A stretch of DNA of 7,811 nt, from the NCBI GenBank assembly GCA_947456845.1, contig CANGUJ010000170.1:1-7811 (forward strand), in the 5' to 3' direction. Position 1 is the stretch's first letter. Each line of letters opens with the position of its first letter. This DNA is from Burkholderiales bacterium. GTDB lineage: Bacteria; Pseudomonadota; Gammaproteobacteria; Burkholderiales; JAEUOS01. Under the pieces are notes generated by a model. The model did no database searches, was not told where the DNA came from, and saw nothing but the letters and a program-made list of their open reading frames with translations. The position numbers and the translations under genes are program-made. This document shows, in pieces, positions 7,574-7,811 of this stretch.

Positions 7574-7578
7574 GAAGG
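7574..7578 (+). promoter_or_regulatory. Ribosome binding site of sucB
   Basis: GAAGG lies 9 bases upstream of ATG 7588, and the start gives the typical E2 N-terminus without extra residues. Confidence 0.6.
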
Positions 7579-7587
7579 TCTAGTTCA

Positions 7588-7811
7588 ATGGCAATCATCG
7601 AAGTCAAAGTGCCGCAGTTGTCCGAATCCGTCGCGGAGGCAACCCTCCTGACATGGCACAAGAAGCCGGGAGACCGCGTCTCCCGGGATGAAAATCTGAT
7701 CGATATCGAAACCGACAAGGTGGTCCTGGAGTTGCCGGCGCCGGACGGCGGGGTCCTGCTCGAGGTGGTCAAGGGAGACGGCGCCACCGTGGTGTCCGGC
7801 GAAGTCATCGC
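7588..7811 (+). CDS. sucB: Dihydrolipoyllysine succinyltransferase (2-oxoglutarate dehydrogenase E2), N-terminal part, cut by window edge
   Basis: SucB (OdhB) forms the core of the 2-oxoglutarate dehydrogenase complex and passes the succinyl group from SucA to coenzyme A through a swinging lipoyl arm. Only 74 complete codons are present, and they cover most of the N-terminal lipoyl domain. The product begins MAIIEVKVPQLSESVAEATL and contains IETDKVVLELPAP, in which Lys44 is the expected lipoylation site (the E. coli residue has the same number). The E3/E1-binding domain and the catalytic acyltransferase domain lie beyond the window. The SESVAEAT start and its place directly after sucA favour SucB over the pyruvate dehydrogenase E2. 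No stop or frame break is seen before the edge. Confidence 0.97.
   Translation, partial: MAIIEVKVPQLSESVAEATLLTWHKKPGDRVSRDENLIDIETDKVVLELPAPDGGVLLEVVKGDGATVVSGEVI

Noticed and set aside
7395..7583. Small + strand open frame overlapping the sucA end and spacer, ending in a Cys- and Lys-containing tail
   Set aside because: Most of it is an out-of-frame reading of sucA, with no ribosome site or recognisable family. The tail comes from the hairpin and the purine-rich ribosome site region.

Overview
This window is a stretch of core central-metabolism genes, all on the + strand, from a GC-rich proteobacterium. Protein style and gene order (sdhC)-sdhD-sdhA-sdhB-sdhE-gltA-sucA-sucB fit a betaproteobacterium, Burkholderiales- or Rhodocyclales-like. 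The SucA N-terminus, the type II citrate synthase and the compact sdh-gltA-odh linkage support this. I cannot name a genus from the sequence alone.

Layout: 1-181 is the 3' end of sdhD, the succinate dehydrogenase membrane anchor. Next come sdhA (195-1985, flavoprotein), sdhB (2020-2715, iron-sulfur subunit), sdhE (2741-3016, flavinylation factor) and gltA (3055-4371, citrate synthase). The gaps between these genes are only 13 to 38 bases, so they look like one operon. A 283-base gap (4372-4654) then separates gltA from sucA. It holds an AT-richer patch with promoter-like elements, a strong hairpin and a good ribosome binding site. sucA (4655-7516, 2-oxoglutarate dehydrogenase E1) follows, then a 71-base spacer with a second hairpin, then the start of sucB (7588 onward, dihydrolipoyl succinyltransferase E2), which is cut by the window edge.

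Together the genes cover three adjacent parts of the TCA cycle: citrate formation (GltA), 2-oxoglutarate to succinyl-CoA (SucA and SucB, with an E3 expected downstream), and succinate to fumarate with electrons passed to quinone (SdhABCD, matured by SdhE). Every complete gene is full length, and the catalytic or cofactor residues I checked are present. I saw no frameshifts, mobile elements, tRNA or rRNA genes, CRISPR arrays or signs of transfer. I found no undescribed system. The only parts not explained by ordinary coding are the two intergenic hairpins and the promoter-like patch upstream of sucA, which are reported with modest interest.
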